From: Roseiarcus sp963764955
GTDB taxonomy: Bacteria > Pseudomonadota > Alphaproteobacteria > Rhizobiales > Beijerinckiaceae
NCBI GenBank assembly: GCA_963764955.1
Contig: CAVXVE010000004.1
Coordinates: 1-64,000, forward strand
Direction of reading: 5' to 3'
DNA length: 64,000 bases
Within the stretch, counting starts at the first letter, position 1, and every line of letters begins with the position of its first letter. Below are positions 13,907 to 22,348 of this stretch, piece after piece. The position numbers and the translations under genes were made by a program. The notes under the pieces are model-generated. The model ran no database searches and was not told the origin of the DNA. It saw only the letters and a program-made list of their open reading frames with translations.

Positions 13907-14598
13907 ATTCCGAACAAACAAATGAACTCGCGGCCGCGCTCGCCAAGGCACAGGGCGCTATGGAGAATGCAAAATTAAACAAGGCCAACCCGTATTTCAA
14001 AAGCAAGTATGCCGACTTGGCGTCGGTCATAGATGCTATTAAAAAACCGCTGGCCGACAACGGCCTTGGCTATACGCAGACGACGCATATCCGCGAAAAT
14101 ACTCTGGTGCTCGTCACCAAGCTGATGCACTCCAGCGGTCAATGGGTCGATTCCGAATATCCGTTGCCGCTGGTGCCCGATAAGCCGCAGGTGCTCGGCA
14201 GCGCGCTTACATACGCGCGCCGTTACGAGCTTGCCGCAATCTGCGGTATTGCCGCCGACGAGGACGATGACGCCGACGCGGCCCAGGCGGCGGCCGGGAC
14301 CAAGAAGCCGCCGAAGCCGGCGCCGGATATCATCCAAGCGCCACCACACAATCCCAAGACCGGCGAGATTACCGAACCACCGAAGCAAGCTGCGCCACCG
14401 GAAGAAGACCTGGATTATGGCGGCATCGACGTTGAGGACATGGCGCGCGAGGCCGCCATGCGCGGCCGTGATGTGCTGAATCACTTCTTTAAATCATCCA
14501 ATGCCGAGCAGAAGGTGAAGATCAGGGCAATCATGCCGGAGCTAAAAGAATTGGTCGACGCGGCCGAAGGCGTAAATGCAGCGGGAGAGGGGTCATGA
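13903..14598 (+). CDS. ERF-family single-strand annealing protein
   Basis: A 231-aa protein. Residues 1-115 match the ERF superfamily: NPYFKSKYADLASVIDAIKKPL, cut here as YFKSKYADLASV and IKKPLADNGL, then SALTYARRYELAAICGIAAD. The acidic/Pro-rich linker (about 120-175) and helical C-terminus are also typical. It should anneal complementary single strands made by the YqaJ nuclease. The ATG at 13903 has a GGAGGGG leader. Confidence 0.85.
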   Translation: MNSEQTNELAAALAKAQGAMENAKLNKANPYFKSKYADLASVIDAIKKPLADNGLGYTQTTHIRENTLVLVTKLMHSSGQWVDSEYPLPLVPDKPQVLGSALTYARRYELAAICGIAADEDDDADAAQAAAGTKKPPKPAPDIIQAPPHNPKTGEITEPPKQAAPPEEDLDYGGIDVEDMAREAAMRGRDVLNHFFKSSNAEQKVKIRAIMPELKELVDAAEGVNAAGEGS

Positions 14599-14831
14599 TT
14601 TTTGACAAAGTCGGCTTGGTTGCGCTTGGTGCCCTGCTCGGGTGGGGGATTAGCGTGGTCCAAGCCAATTATGCCGCCGAGCCTTTGTTGGGGACGGCTA
14701 TCCGATCCATTTCCGCAGGCGGAGTGGAATACATAGTTTGCATTCCGCCTTGGGACACGCGAGACGCGCAGGGCACCGTCCACCATTTTGGCGATAATCC
14801 TGAGCCACCGAAAGCGGGGGATAGGCCATGA
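14595..14831 (+). CDS. small exported or membrane protein, 78 aa
   Basis: Starts in an ATGA overlap with the ERF gene. An N-terminal hydrophobic segment (VGLVALGALLGWGISVVQA, about residues 6-24) could be a signal or anchor; the rest is hydrophilic with one Cys. Overlaps the next gene by four bases. Function unknown. Confidence 0.5.
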   Translation: MIFDKVGLVALGALLGWGISVVQANYAAEPLLGTAIRSISAGGVEYIVCIPPWDTRDAQGTVHHFGDNPEPPKAGDRP

Positions 14832-15178
14832 GCGGTAAAATTGGCTGGCTCATGAGCGGTAAAATTGGCTGGCTCAGCGTTGGCGTTGTATTCATGATGT
14901 TCGTACTTTTTTTCCTCGCGCTCACTGCCCATGCCGCGAACAAAACGCCAAAGACACCAAGAATTGCCGAGAGCTTTCAGACATTTCGGGCGGAACTGCC
15001 GAAGGTCATTGGGCCAAGCAAGCGCACGCTACGCCTGCCGCCGAGCAGCACGCGATATGAATTTCATCACGATACCTGGCGCACTTTCGGCAAGGCGATG
15101 ATTTTCAAAGAGTGCGCTTATGATTTCAAGAACGATCCCGGCGAGGCGAGCTGCCAAACCGTTTGGGCGCACATATGA
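14828..15178 (+). CDS. membrane-anchored or secreted phage protein
   Basis: A 116-aa protein whose first eight codons are an exact tandem duplication (MSGKIGWL twice, 24 bp each). A hydrophobic helix ending in LALTAHAA (about residues 17-37) then looks like a signal peptide or anchor. The mature part is basic with two Cys near the C-terminus (KECAYD, ASCQTV). Either ATG could be used; the internal one leaves a normal signal. Confidence 0.55.
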   Translation: MSGKIGWLMSGKIGWLSVGVVFMMFVLFFLALTAHAANKTPKTPRIAESFQTFRAELPKVIGPSKRTLRLPPSSTRYEFHHDTWRTFGKAMIFKECAYDFKNDPGEASCQTVWAHI

Positions 15179-15354
15179 CGGCAATCCCGAATCAGATAAG
15201 ATCGCAAGCCTTGGCGGTGCTTAATGGCCGACCCTGGCTCGCGCCCCAAGCCGGACAGGACGTGGAGTCCTCCCCTGCGTCTTGTCCGGAAGTGTCTAAG
15301 TACGTTGCCCAACGAGCGCGCGTGGCCGTCAGGGTTCGGGTACCGCAAAACTAA
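15175..15354 (+). CDS. hypothetical 59-aa protein
   Basis: ATGA overlap with the previous gene supports the start. The product is short, basic and Val/Arg-rich at its end. An alternative frame over the same DNA (from 15224) also looks open, so the true reading is uncertain. Confidence 0.35.
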   Translation: MTAIPNQIRSQALAVLNGRPWLAPQAGQDVESSPASCPEVSKYVAQRARVAVRVRVPQN

Positions 15355-15446
15355 TGACCTGGAAGAGGGATTGCACGATCCCGCCACGCAAACCAGACAA
15401 TCGGCATTGTCACTATTGCGGCGCGGAGATTTCGTCTCGGCGTTAG
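15354..15446 (+). CDS. possible 30-aa peptide
   Basis: A 30-codon frame starting on the last base of the previous stop (TAATG), containing HCHYCGAEI, a possible metal-binding knuckle. Supported only by the overlap and the Cys/His motif. Confidence 0.3.
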   Translation: MTWKRDCTIPPRKPDNRHCHYCGAEISSRR

Positions 15447-15447
15447 G

Positions 15448-15651
15448 TTGCCGCCGATCAAGACGCGGATATTCGATCTGATACTGCACGCAGGGAACGA
15501 CGGCATAGCGACCGAGGACCTGCGTTCAATATTAGGAATGAACCGACATACCGTCAGAGCGCATGTCTACCAAATCAATACGGCGATCCTTGGCAGCGGC
15601 TACCACATCTATGGCCGTAGCCGCCACTTCAGGCTTGTGAAGCGCGGTTAG
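15448..15651 (+). CDS. winged-helix/HTH protein, 67 aa
   Basis: A 67-aa protein starting at TTG. IATEDLRSILGMNRHTVRAH (about residues 20-39) is a helix-turn-helix and YHIYGRSRHFRLVKRG a beta-hairpin wing. It is the last + strand gene and ends convergently with the - strand late genes, so it could be a late regulator. Family not identified. Confidence 0.55.
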   Translation: MPPIKTRIFDLILHAGNDGIATEDLRSILGMNRHTVRAHVYQINTAILGSGYHIYGRSRHFRLVKRG

Positions 15652-15986
15652 GGCGCAGCCGGAGTATTGGCGGTCACTGCGGCGGCAATCGCTTGGTCAT
15701 TGCCCTGCAGCGTGGCGACCAGGGCATCAAGCTGTGCCTGAGTCGCCGGGTCGCTTGTGGATACATTCTGCACTAGCGCCACGAGCTGCTGGATGAGCGC
15801 CAGAGCACTACCGTTAACGGTCGAATTGTTGGCGACCTCTGCTTGAAGCTTGGTCAAATCGATAGCCATGGCGGTCTCCTTTGTGATTACTGTGCTCAGT
15901 TGAGTGGTGATAGCTTGCAGCTTGGCGAGAATAGCCGCTAGTTGCTGTTCGACGGCGGTATCGTCCCAGATAATGCGCATCGCCAT
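15648..15986 (-). CDS. small helical phage protein at end of late operon
   Basis: A 112-aa helical protein, Ala/Gln-rich and probably coiled-coil. There are two starts: ATG at 15986, and an internal in-frame ATG at 15869 (MAIDLTKLQAEV) with a perfect AAAGGAGACC leader, so a 73-aa form is probably also or mainly made. Proteins like this are found beside lysis genes in alphaproteobacterial phages; the role is unknown. Confidence 0.55.
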   Translation of the reverse strand: MAMRIIWDDTAVEQQLAAILAKLQAITTQLSTVITKETAMAIDLTKLQAEVANNSTVNGSALALIQQLVALVQNVSTSDPATQAQLDALVATLQGNDQAIAAAVTANTPAAP

Positions 15987-16053
15987 GTCCGCCTCGTATT
16001 TCGCTTCGCCTTTCTCTATAGCATCAATTTGTGACGAGTCCGGTCTGAAATGC

Positions 16054-16428
16054 TCACTTCAGTGAGGATACGGCTGGGGCTAAAGTTTTGAATAACGCCG
16101 CCAGAACTTCCATTTCCGCGCTCACCATGGGTTCTTGCACCGTAAGACCAAGCTTGGCCTGCAAAGCCTTGATGGCACCGAACGTGGCACCCCCGAACTG
16201 GCCGTCGACCACCAGAGGCTTGCCGAAATTGATATAGCCCACCGCTTGCGCTTCGTTGAGCACTTGTTGGATCAGAGCAACGAGATTGACCGGCTGTGCG
16301 TTCGCAGCCGGATGCAAGACCGTAAGCAGCCCCGCCAATCCGGGTGCAATCGTCGACACCGAGGAAGCGAGCTGTGGCAAGAGCGGCGCGATGGCGGTGA
16401 TGAGGCCAAGAATAAGGGCCGGATTTAT
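16054..16428 (-). CDS. peptidoglycan-binding-like phage protein
   Basis: The C-terminal half contains LVVDGQFGGATFGAIKALQ and AKLGL, close to the PG_binding_1 repeat. The first usable start is TTG at 16380. However, the frame is open upstream (NPALILGLITAIAPL) to an ATA at 16428 that overlaps the preceding stop by ATAA, exactly where an ATGA overlap would be expected, so I extend it. The extension is hydrophobic. It lies among the lysis genes and may help hold or target the endolysin. Confidence 0.5.
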   Translation of the reverse strand: MNPALILGLITAIAPLLPQLASSVSTIAPGLAGLLTVLHPAANAQPVNLVALIQQVLNEAQAVGYINFGKPLVVDGQFGGATFGAIKALQAKLGLTVQEPMVSAEMEVLAALFKTLAPAVSSLK

Positions 16429-16640
16429 GGCTTCTGGGCCGCCCTATGCTTGTCGAGGGCGTCGACGGCAGTCTTGGCGAACTGGCCGGCAGCGGCGGGT
16501 ATCAGCGCGGCCGGCACCATGCCCTGAAACATCGGCGGCACACCGTTAAAGCCGGTGCCGGGAATGCCACTGGTGAGCATATTGTGAACGTCGACAAGCA
16601 GGGCATTTGCGCACGCGGTGTAATCGCTATGGTCGGCCAT
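16425..16640 (-). CDS. hypothetical small phage protein, 71 aa
   Basis: A 71-aa protein with the ATG at 16640 following GAGGTTGG. The first half is soluble; a moderately hydrophobic segment (MVPAALIPAAAGQFAKTAV) follows. It lies between the holin-like gene and the peptidoglycan-binding gene. No family recognised. Confidence 0.5.
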   Translation of the reverse strand: MADHSDYTACANALLVDVHNMLTSGIPGTGFNGVPPMFQGMVPAALIPAAAGQFAKTAVDALDKHRAAQKP

Positions 16641-16688
16641 GGTATCCAACCTCTGCTAAGTTGAAATGGGCAAACCTTCCGAAATCGC

Positions 16689-16955
16689 TCATCTGTCAAC
16701 CACCTTGTCAGATGGAATAGTATGGGCGATCCGCGGCGCGATGATCTTTTCGACCTCCGGATCGTCCGCTGCTTCCTTGATCACCGCTGCGGGTCTGTTG
16801 CTGGCAACCGACCAGACGGCCGCCGCGATGGCAATTGCCGCCGACGTAATATCGGCCGCGGCAGCTTCGCCGACCCATCCTTTGCCAGCGGCAAAAGCAA
16901 GAATAGCGGGCAGAATTGCGCGAATGATACCATTCACCGTATTCAAGGTCAGCAT
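16689..16955 (-). CDS. Pam3-gp28-type holin
   Basis: An 88-aa protein with two hydrophobic helices. GIIRAILPAILAFAAGKGWV (about residues 9-28) is followed by SAAIAIAAAVWSVASN (about 37-52), and the polar tail includes PEVEKIIAP. This is the pattern of the Pam3-gp28 putative holin family. It sits ten bases downstream of the endolysin, as expected for a lysis cassette. Confidence 0.7.
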   Translation of the reverse strand: MLTLNTVNGIIRAILPAILAFAAGKGWVGEAAAADITSAAIAIAAAVWSVASNRPAAVIKEAADDPEVEKIIAPRIAHTIPSDKVVDR

Positions 16956-16964
16956 GGCGGTCTC

Positions 16965-17636
16965 CTAGCTGACTTCTTTGCCGTTGACGATGATCTTGGC
17001 GTCGCCATCCGTGGTGATGGTGATCGTCGGCACCGGCAATTTGCCCTGCGCCTTGAGAACAGCGAGAATCGCGTCCATAGGGTCGGGCTTGGGTACGGGA
17101 GGCGCGGGCGGCGTTACAGGAGGAGTCACAGGCGGCGCCGTCACCGGCGGCTTGGCGGCGTTGGCCTCGAATTGCTGACGCCAAGCGGCGGCGCCATCAT
17201 GCCCGCCGGGGCCGCCACCCCAATCGTTGAATACATTCCCGAAAAGGCGAATCTGCGGTTGGTGCTGGCCGTTCGGGTCGGTCGGCAGGCCCTGGTCGGT
17301 AAAGCCCTGGATAGTATCAGAACCCGCCATTGCGGTTTCAATCGAAGTGTTGAGCTGATCGACCAGCGTTTGACTGGCGCGTATTCGCGTGATGAAGCTC
17401 GGATATTGACCGCGATTGTAGGGGCCGTAGAAGCCGCCCTCGATCATCTGCATCAGCGTTTCCGCTTGTCCGTGGGAACGGACGTACATCACGCGATTGA
17501 AGAAGCTCTCGCAGGTCTGCAGCGCGCTGCCTTCGGATAGCAGCATCGCCGCGACATTAATCCACACGGTCTTATCATTCAGTTCGGTCCTGAATGCCGC
17601 CTCGCGCTGCTGTGCGATCCATGGGTTGCCGCTCAA
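16965..17636 (-). CDS. putative endolysin (muramidase/SleB-like)
   Basis: A 223-aa protein with start TTG at 17636 just past the fibre gene stop. Residues 10-60 contain AAMLLSEGSALQTCESFFNR, resembling the Glu-centred active region of phage hydrolases of the SleB/muramidase type. A Pro-rich linker (PPVTAPPVTPPVTPPAPP, about 163-180) separates a small C-terminal domain. There is no signal peptide, so release would depend on the adjacent holin. The catalytic Glu is inferred. Confidence 0.55.
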   Translation of the reverse strand: MSGNPWIAQQREAAFRTELNDKTVWINVAAMLLSEGSALQTCESFFNRVMYVRSHGQAETLMQMIEGGFYGPYNRGQYPSFITRIRASQTLVDQLNTSIETAMAGSDTIQGFTDQGLPTDPNGQHQPQIRLFGNVFNDWGGGPGGHDGAAAWRQQFEANAAKPPVTAPPVTPPVTPPAPPVPKPDPMDAILAVLKAQGKLPVPTITITTDGDAKIIVNGKEVS

Positions 17637-17639
17637 AAA

Positions 17640-19427
17640 TCACATCCTCAATTCCACGGTGATGCCCATTCGCGCTCTTGTGGCTGCGCCCACATTGCCG
17701 ACAAAAGTGCAGGCGGCGCCAGCGTCGCTGAGTTCGATCGGCGTCAGGACATGAGAGCCGACCCCCGGCACTCCCTTGTAGGCACCTATTACAAGTTGGC
17801 TAGAGCCAAGGGAGTTAAAGCTGGTCGTTCCAGAAAAGGCCGTCGTTGAGTTAACCCCGACGCCGACATAGCATCGCGGCGTGCCAGAGCCCGAACTTTG
17901 GCTATTATAGCTTGCCGTTATATTATCCTCTGCCAAGGCATCGACATAGCGGACCACAAAGGTGGTATCGCCCCTGGCTTGCCGCCAAACGTTGATGACC
18001 GAGTAGTTCCAGGTTGTAGTCGTTTCGCCTATCGTTGTCGTGGCAAAAACCCGATTGTAGGTATTGCCAAGACAGAAACACGCCGCGGTCGGCGGCGCGC
18101 CATCAGCGCCAAATACCATCCCGGTCTGTCCCGCGGCCGTGGTGTAGTAAATGCCGAGATGAGTGGCTTGATTGGCCGCAATCGGGCCGAGGTTGGCGGC
18201 CCCATTGTAGCAATTGGCTATTATGTTGGTATTGGAAAAAAACGGCGTGACCGCGCCGGTTTCATCGCGCTGTGAATAGCCGGTGCCGCGCGCGGTATTC
18301 GATCCACTGTCGGACGCCCAGCCGCCGCCAGCGCCGTTGGTGGCATGGCAGAGCGTCAGCGTGCCAGCGATATTCACCGCCCACTCGTCAAATACGCCGG
18401 CGGTATTGACGACGCCGGTACCGCTTGGCGGCAATACGTCAGTGATTTCGCAGGAGCCGATCGGCAGAATAATCGAGATTGAGCCGTTATAGACCGGCAC
18501 GTACCGGCCGCCGTGGTAGCAGTCGTAGCGGATGGTATTCTGGTTGGCCGCCGTCACGGTCATGACCGGCGTGTTCGGTGTGAGCGTCAATCGGCCCTGC
18601 GGCAATGGCAGCATCACGGTATTCAGGGCATTGCCGGCGCACGAAATGCCAGAGCCGCACGTGAACGCGCCCTGCAGGCCGCCGATCGATGACACCCCGG
18701 AGCTTGCAGAAAACTGCGACCAGACAATCGGACTGATGCCGATCGCCGCGACCTGCGACTGCACTACCCAGCCGGTATTGGCATTGGCGGTGCCGGCCGT
18801 CACCAGCGCATAAGTGCCGGCGCCGATAGCATTGAAATTCAGCGTGCCGGGCGTGTTGGCATCCGCGGAGCGCGTCAGCACATAGGGCGTTGAGCCGGTG
18901 CCCACCGTGGTGACGTTGTAGATGCCGTTGTTGGCCGTGGCCGCTTCGTTCTTGACAATAATACGCATGCCCAGCGTCGCGGCATTGCCGTCGATGGTCG
19001 GCGCGGCGCACGATGACGCGCAGCTCGCGGTTAGCGTTGCCCCAACGCCGGCCGCGCCATTGTTATAGGCATTGACCGGCAGTGCTGTTGTGGTCGCCAG
19101 ATTGACCGATGCATGCACCGTCAGGCCGGTAGAGTTCTGATCGACATATTGCTTGTTGACCGCATCAGGCGGCAAATTCGGCAGCGGCAAGCCGGTGATG
19201 GTGCCGCCAGTGATGGCCACGGCATTGGCGTTCTGCGTCGCCATGGTGCCCAGGCCCATGGACGTTCGCGCCGCTGGCGGCGCCAGCCATTGCGGCACGC
19301 CGGCCGCGCCCTGGCCGACATTGAAATAATTCAGCGGCGGATAACCTTGAAATTGAGCACTCGCCTGACCGATCGGCAGGCAAGCAAGCAGCGCGGCGAC
19401 CAAAAGGCGGATCATGTCTGCGCCCAT
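17640..19427 (-). CDS. tail fibre-like protein with signal peptide
   Basis: A 595-aa protein. It opens with a clear Sec-type signal (IRLLVAALLACLPIGQASAQ), then a short fibre-like head (PPDAVNKQYVDQNSTGL), then Ala/Gly/Thr-rich beta repeats and Cys-containing C-terminal regions. Fibre features together with an export signal are unusual in a tailed phage. It starts 16 bases inside the upstream gene's end and is followed by the endolysin. Likely receptor-binding or host-surface protein. Confidence 0.6.
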   Translation of the reverse strand: MGADMIRLLVAALLACLPIGQASAQFQGYPPLNYFNVGQGAAGVPQWLAPPAARTSMGLGTMATQNANAVAITGGTITGLPLPNLPPDAVNKQYVDQNSTGLTVHASVNLATTTALPVNAYNNGAAGVGATLTASCASSCAAPTIDGNAATLGMRIIVKNEAATANNGIYNVTTVGTGSTPYVLTRSADANTPGTLNFNAIGAGTYALVTAGTANANTGWVVQSQVAAIGISPIVWSQFSASSGVSSIGGLQGAFTCGSGISCAGNALNTVMLPLPQGRLTLTPNTPVMTVTAANQNTIRYDCYHGGRYVPVYNGSISIILPIGSCEITDVLPPSGTGVVNTAGVFDEWAVNIAGTLTLCHATNGAGGGWASDSGSNTARGTGYSQRDETGAVTPFFSNTNIIANCYNGAANLGPIAANQATHLGIYYTTAAGQTGMVFGADGAPPTAACFCLGNTYNRVFATTTIGETTTTWNYSVINVWRQARGDTTFVVRYVDALAEDNITASYNSQSSGSGTPRCYVGVGVNSTTAFSGTTSFNSLGSSQLVIGAYKGVPGVGSHVLTPIELSDAGAACTFVGNVGAATRARMGITVELRM

Positions 19428-19942
19428 CCCGTATTGATGCCGTCATTGAAGGGCGTGAGTTCAACCGCCGCGCCATTGGTGGACAACACCGCATTCGGCA
19501 GGCCGTCGATCAACGTCCCGTCGGACGGCGTAAACGTTACGGGATTAGCGGTCGCCTGCATGCCGACGTCCTTGAACAGCAGCGGAACGCCAAAGCGATC
19601 GGTATAGGGCGGCAGCGGAATGTTGATCGGCGATGTCAGATTGAGATTGAGTTGCTGGTCGGTCGGCGCGATTGTCACTGGCCCCGTGGTCACCGAGCGC
19701 TGGACTCGGGCGACGACCTGCGACAGCGGATAGATGAAAAAATCGCCGAGAATAGAATCCCAGACCAGAACGTAGTCGGTTCCCATTTGCAGCGCTGAGG
19801 GATTTTGTTGCTGCAATCCAGTGAATGACAGCGAAATCGTCCAGATGCCACTGCTCTTGCCGATGGCAATCGGCCCCAAACCCATAACCTGCGAAGGGAA
19901 GGGAAGAAGCGTGTTGACGCGGACGGACGCCGGGAGAGTCAT
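19412..19942 (-). CDS. phage tail-associated protein, 176 aa
   Basis: The ATG at 19942 begins MTLPASVRVNTLLPFPSQV, followed by IWTISLSFTGL and TDYVLVWDSILGDFF. This is a pattern common in short-tailed alphaproteobacterial phages beside fibre genes. No signal peptide. It is mostly beta-strand and probably structural; the exact role is unknown. Confidence 0.6.
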   Translation of the reverse strand: MTLPASVRVNTLLPFPSQVMGLGPIAIGKSSGIWTISLSFTGLQQQNPSALQMGTDYVLVWDSILGDFFIYPLSQVVARVQRSVTTGPVTIAPTDQQLNLNLTSPINIPLPPYTDRFGVPLLFKDVGMQATANPVTFTPSDGTLIDGLPNAVLSTNGAAVELTPFNDGINTGWAQT

Positions 19943-19946
19943 GCAA

Positions 19947-20498
19947 TCACCACGTCGTGCAAGAGTATGCGTGCGCAGTCGTAAACGCCACGATGGATAC
20001 ACCAGCATTCGGGCCAAAGCCGGCCGGTGTTGTGTAGGTGCCCATGCCGGAATAGCTCGGTGTCGCCGGCGCGCCCAACGGATAGGAACCCGGCGCACCC
20101 GCCGTCGCCGGACCGCTGAACGATATCCAGACCGGTTCGCCACCGCCGGTCGTTGCGTCAATATTGCCGATCGAAAACCCGTGAATTGTCGACGAGGCGG
20201 CAATGACGATTTGCGGTGCACCGCCATTGGCAACCGTTCCGGAGCAATCCGTCGGCGTGATATTGGGAGCGCCGAGCGTAGCCGTCACCAACGGATTGGC
20301 GGGCGTGCCTTTTTCGTTAGCGCTGGAATCAATCAGCACTTGGGCGTTGCAGTGGCCAGTTCCACCAGGGGCGCCAGCAACAGGACAGGAAAAATCAAAC
20401 ATGTATTGGATGACATTATTGCCGTCCTTGTAGACGTAAAAGGCTAAAGCCGGGCTTGCGACCAGAATAATCGCGGCAGCGATGATTGCGCGTCTCAC
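19947..20498 (-). CDS. secreted-type phage protein, 183 aa
   Basis: Begins with a clear signal peptide (MRRAIIAAAIILVASPALAF), followed by a Gly/Ala/Thr-rich beta-type domain with several Cys (DFSCP, GHCNAQ, DCSGT, SCTTW) that could form disulfides outside the cytoplasm. ATGA overlap with the upstream gene. Among late structural genes its export signal is notable. Function unknown. Confidence 0.6.
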   Translation of the reverse strand: MRRAIIAAAIILVASPALAFYVYKDGNNVIQYMFDFSCPVAGAPGGTGHCNAQVLIDSSANEKGTPANPLVTATLGAPNITPTDCSGTVANGGAPQIVIAASSTIHGFSIGNIDATTGGGEPVWISFSGPATAGAPGSYPLGAPATPSYSGMGTYTTPAGFGPNAGVSIVAFTTAHAYSCTTW

Positions 20499-21280
20499 GG
20501 GACACCTCCCGGTTGGTTGTCTGACGGACCGCCGCCGGATGGCGGCGGCACTGGCGGAAGGACGGTGGACTGTGTCGGCGCCACGCCGGTCGAGATCAAT
20601 TGCGCGATGCCGCCGTAGAGGATCGGTAGCTTGCCGAGGAAAATCTGCCGGGTGCTGACGCTGTCGGTCGCCACCAAGCCAATCAGATAGCTGCGCAGCC
20701 GCAGCCGCTGCATGGTCAGGACCGGGATATTGATTTGCACAAAGCCGACATCGACGATTGTCAGGCCGCCGCCGAGCGTAGCAACAATCAATGGCGCATC
20801 GCCGCCAACACTACCGCCACCCCAATCGTACCATTGATTATAGTCGTCGCCGAAGCCACCACCATGCTGGTCCTGATTGCGAATCTCCAACTGCAAGGCC
20901 ACGCCGATCTGCACCACCAGCGCGCCACTATTGCTGCCATAGCTCAAGACGTAGCCGACCAAGCTCACGTTGCCGCCGGCATCCCTGATGGTGATCGGAT
21001 CGCCCTGCAGGATTGCCAATCCGGTGCCGACCGTGATGCTCAGGGCCATTAATTGATTGCCGACCGGATAGCCGGGCACGGTGAACGTGCTGGTCGAGGT
21101 CGTCGTGACTTGGCCGTCGGTGATGATCCAATCGCTGCCAGTGAAGCCGTTGGGCGTTTTGAGTCCGACAATACCGGCCAAGTTCACTGGATCGCCGGTA
21201 TCGTCATCGAAAATCGAAGTGACCCGACTGAAATCCTCTCGGTTGGTCGATTGGGGGAATAGTGTCGGGTAGCTATACGT
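20495..21280 (-). CDS. tail structural protein with apparent ACG start
   Basis: Beta-rich protein. The first canonical start is GTG at 21187, but the frame continues upstream as YSYPTLFPQSTNREDFSRV and SIFDDDTGDPV, a typical N-terminus for this tail protein type, back to ACG at 21280. A perfect GGAGG lies five bases before the ACG. Either ACG initiates or an ATG was changed by mutation or error. The C-terminus is Pro/Gly-rich. About 261 aa. Confidence 0.55.
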   Translation of the reverse strand, partial: TYSYPTLFPQSTNREDFSRVTSIFDDDTGDPVNLAGIVGLKTPNGFTGSDWIITDGQVTTTSTSTFTVPGYPVGNQLMALSITVGTGLAILQGDPITIRDAGGNVSLVGYVLSYGSNSGALVVQIGVALQLEIRNQDQHGGGFGDDYNQWYDWGGGSVGGDAPLIVATLGGGLTIVDVGFVQINIPVLTMQRLRLRSYLIGLVATDSVSTRQIFLGKLPILYGGIAQLISTGVAPTQSTVLPPVPPPSGGGPSDNQPGGVP

Positions 21281-21289
21281 TTTGGCCTC

Positions 21290-22348
21290 CTATAGGCGAA
21301 TGTAGTAGGTTGCGAGTTTAAACGGCGACATGATCGGCAGCGCGGTGTTGCTGCCATTCACTTTTGCGGTCCCGCTCATCGCTGGGAGTGCGGTGCTGTT
21401 AATTGTAATGGGAGTTGGCGGCGTCGGATAACCTGGATTAGCTCCGCCGGCCACATTCGGAAAAAAACTGGCTGGACCGCCAAGAGTGCCACCAGTCACG
21501 ACATGGCTATGGACACCTTGTCCGGCCGGAATGGTAACCGGCAGATTCAATGCTGGTAAATTGGTCAAGGCGATCGGCTGATTGGCCGCGCCGCCGAACG
21601 CGCCCGGCGTATCGGCCGTATCGGTCCCGCCGCTCGTGATGTTGCTGAGCAGGATGCCGCCGAGGCAGGCATTGCCCATGCAATCGCGACCCGCAGGCAC
21701 GGAATCGCGCATGTCCATCAATTGCAGTTGCTTGTTGGCCTGAAAATCGGCGAGCGCCGTGGCGCCGCGGCCGCCGGGCGTCACCGGGCAATGCGGGTTC
21801 GGACAATTGGCCCACAAATAGACAAACAGGTTTTGCGCCGTATTGCTGGCCAAACCGGTTGCTCCCGACAGCGCGCCACCGATGGTCTGGCCATTGAGCA
21901 CCACCCAACCTGAGAGCAATTCCCCGGAAAGTCGGAACTTGATGTCGCCGGTCGTCGCGATCGCGTTCGGGTCGACCACTTGGCCACCACCGCCACCGCC
22001 ACCGCCCGCGCCGCCGATCACCAGAACGTTGGGATAATCAAACACAATGCCACCGCCTGCATCGGTCATACGCAAATGCACCGAGCCGGAGGCCAGATAG
22101 AAAAACGGCAGTCTCCCAGTAACGTCCGCAGGCACCGGCCACGGCAAGGCTTGCGTGAGATTGATGTCCTGAAAAGCAAGCTGCGGCGTCGCCGTAGTGT
22201 TAATGACGTAAATGTATAAAAGCGCCCCGGCCAACGGCTGGCCGTTGATGCCCTGCTGCACATTGCCCGCCATGGTCACCGTGCCCTGAGCGTGCGCGGG
22301 CGCAGCAAGTCCGAACAGCATGGCGAGAATGGCTAGAAGCTGTTTCAT
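21290..22348 (-). CDS. tail collar/fibre protein with signal peptide
   Basis: A 352-aa protein. Signal peptide MKQLLAILAMLFGLAAPAHA; N-terminal domain with beta strands (GQPLAGALLYIYVINTTATP); a run of Gly (about residues 113-121); and a C-terminal collar-like domain with WVVLNGQTIGG, DMRDSVPAGRDCM and SPFKLATYYIRL, as in phage tail collar proteins. The start overlaps the end of the next gene upstream by four bases. Confidence 0.65.
   Translation of the reverse strand: MKQLLAILAMLFGLAAPAHAQGTVTMAGNVQQGINGQPLAGALLYIYVINTTATPQLAFQDINLTQALPWPVPADVTGRLPFFYLASGSVHLRMTDAGGGIVFDYPNVLVIGGAGGGGGGGGQVVDPNAIATTGDIKFRLSGELLSGWVVLNGQTIGGALSGATGLASNTAQNLFVYLWANCPNPHCPVTPGGRGATALADFQANKQLQLMDMRDSVPAGRDCMGNACLGGILLSNITSGGTDTADTPGAFGGAANQPIALTNLPALNLPVTIPAGQGVHSHVVTGGTLGGPASFFPNVAGGANPGYPTPPTPITINSTALPAMSGTAKVNGSNTALPIMSPFKLATYYIRL

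Noticed and set aside
16722..17540. + strand frame over holin and endolysin genes
   Set aside because: Opposes two genes with recognisable lysis features; no homologous look.
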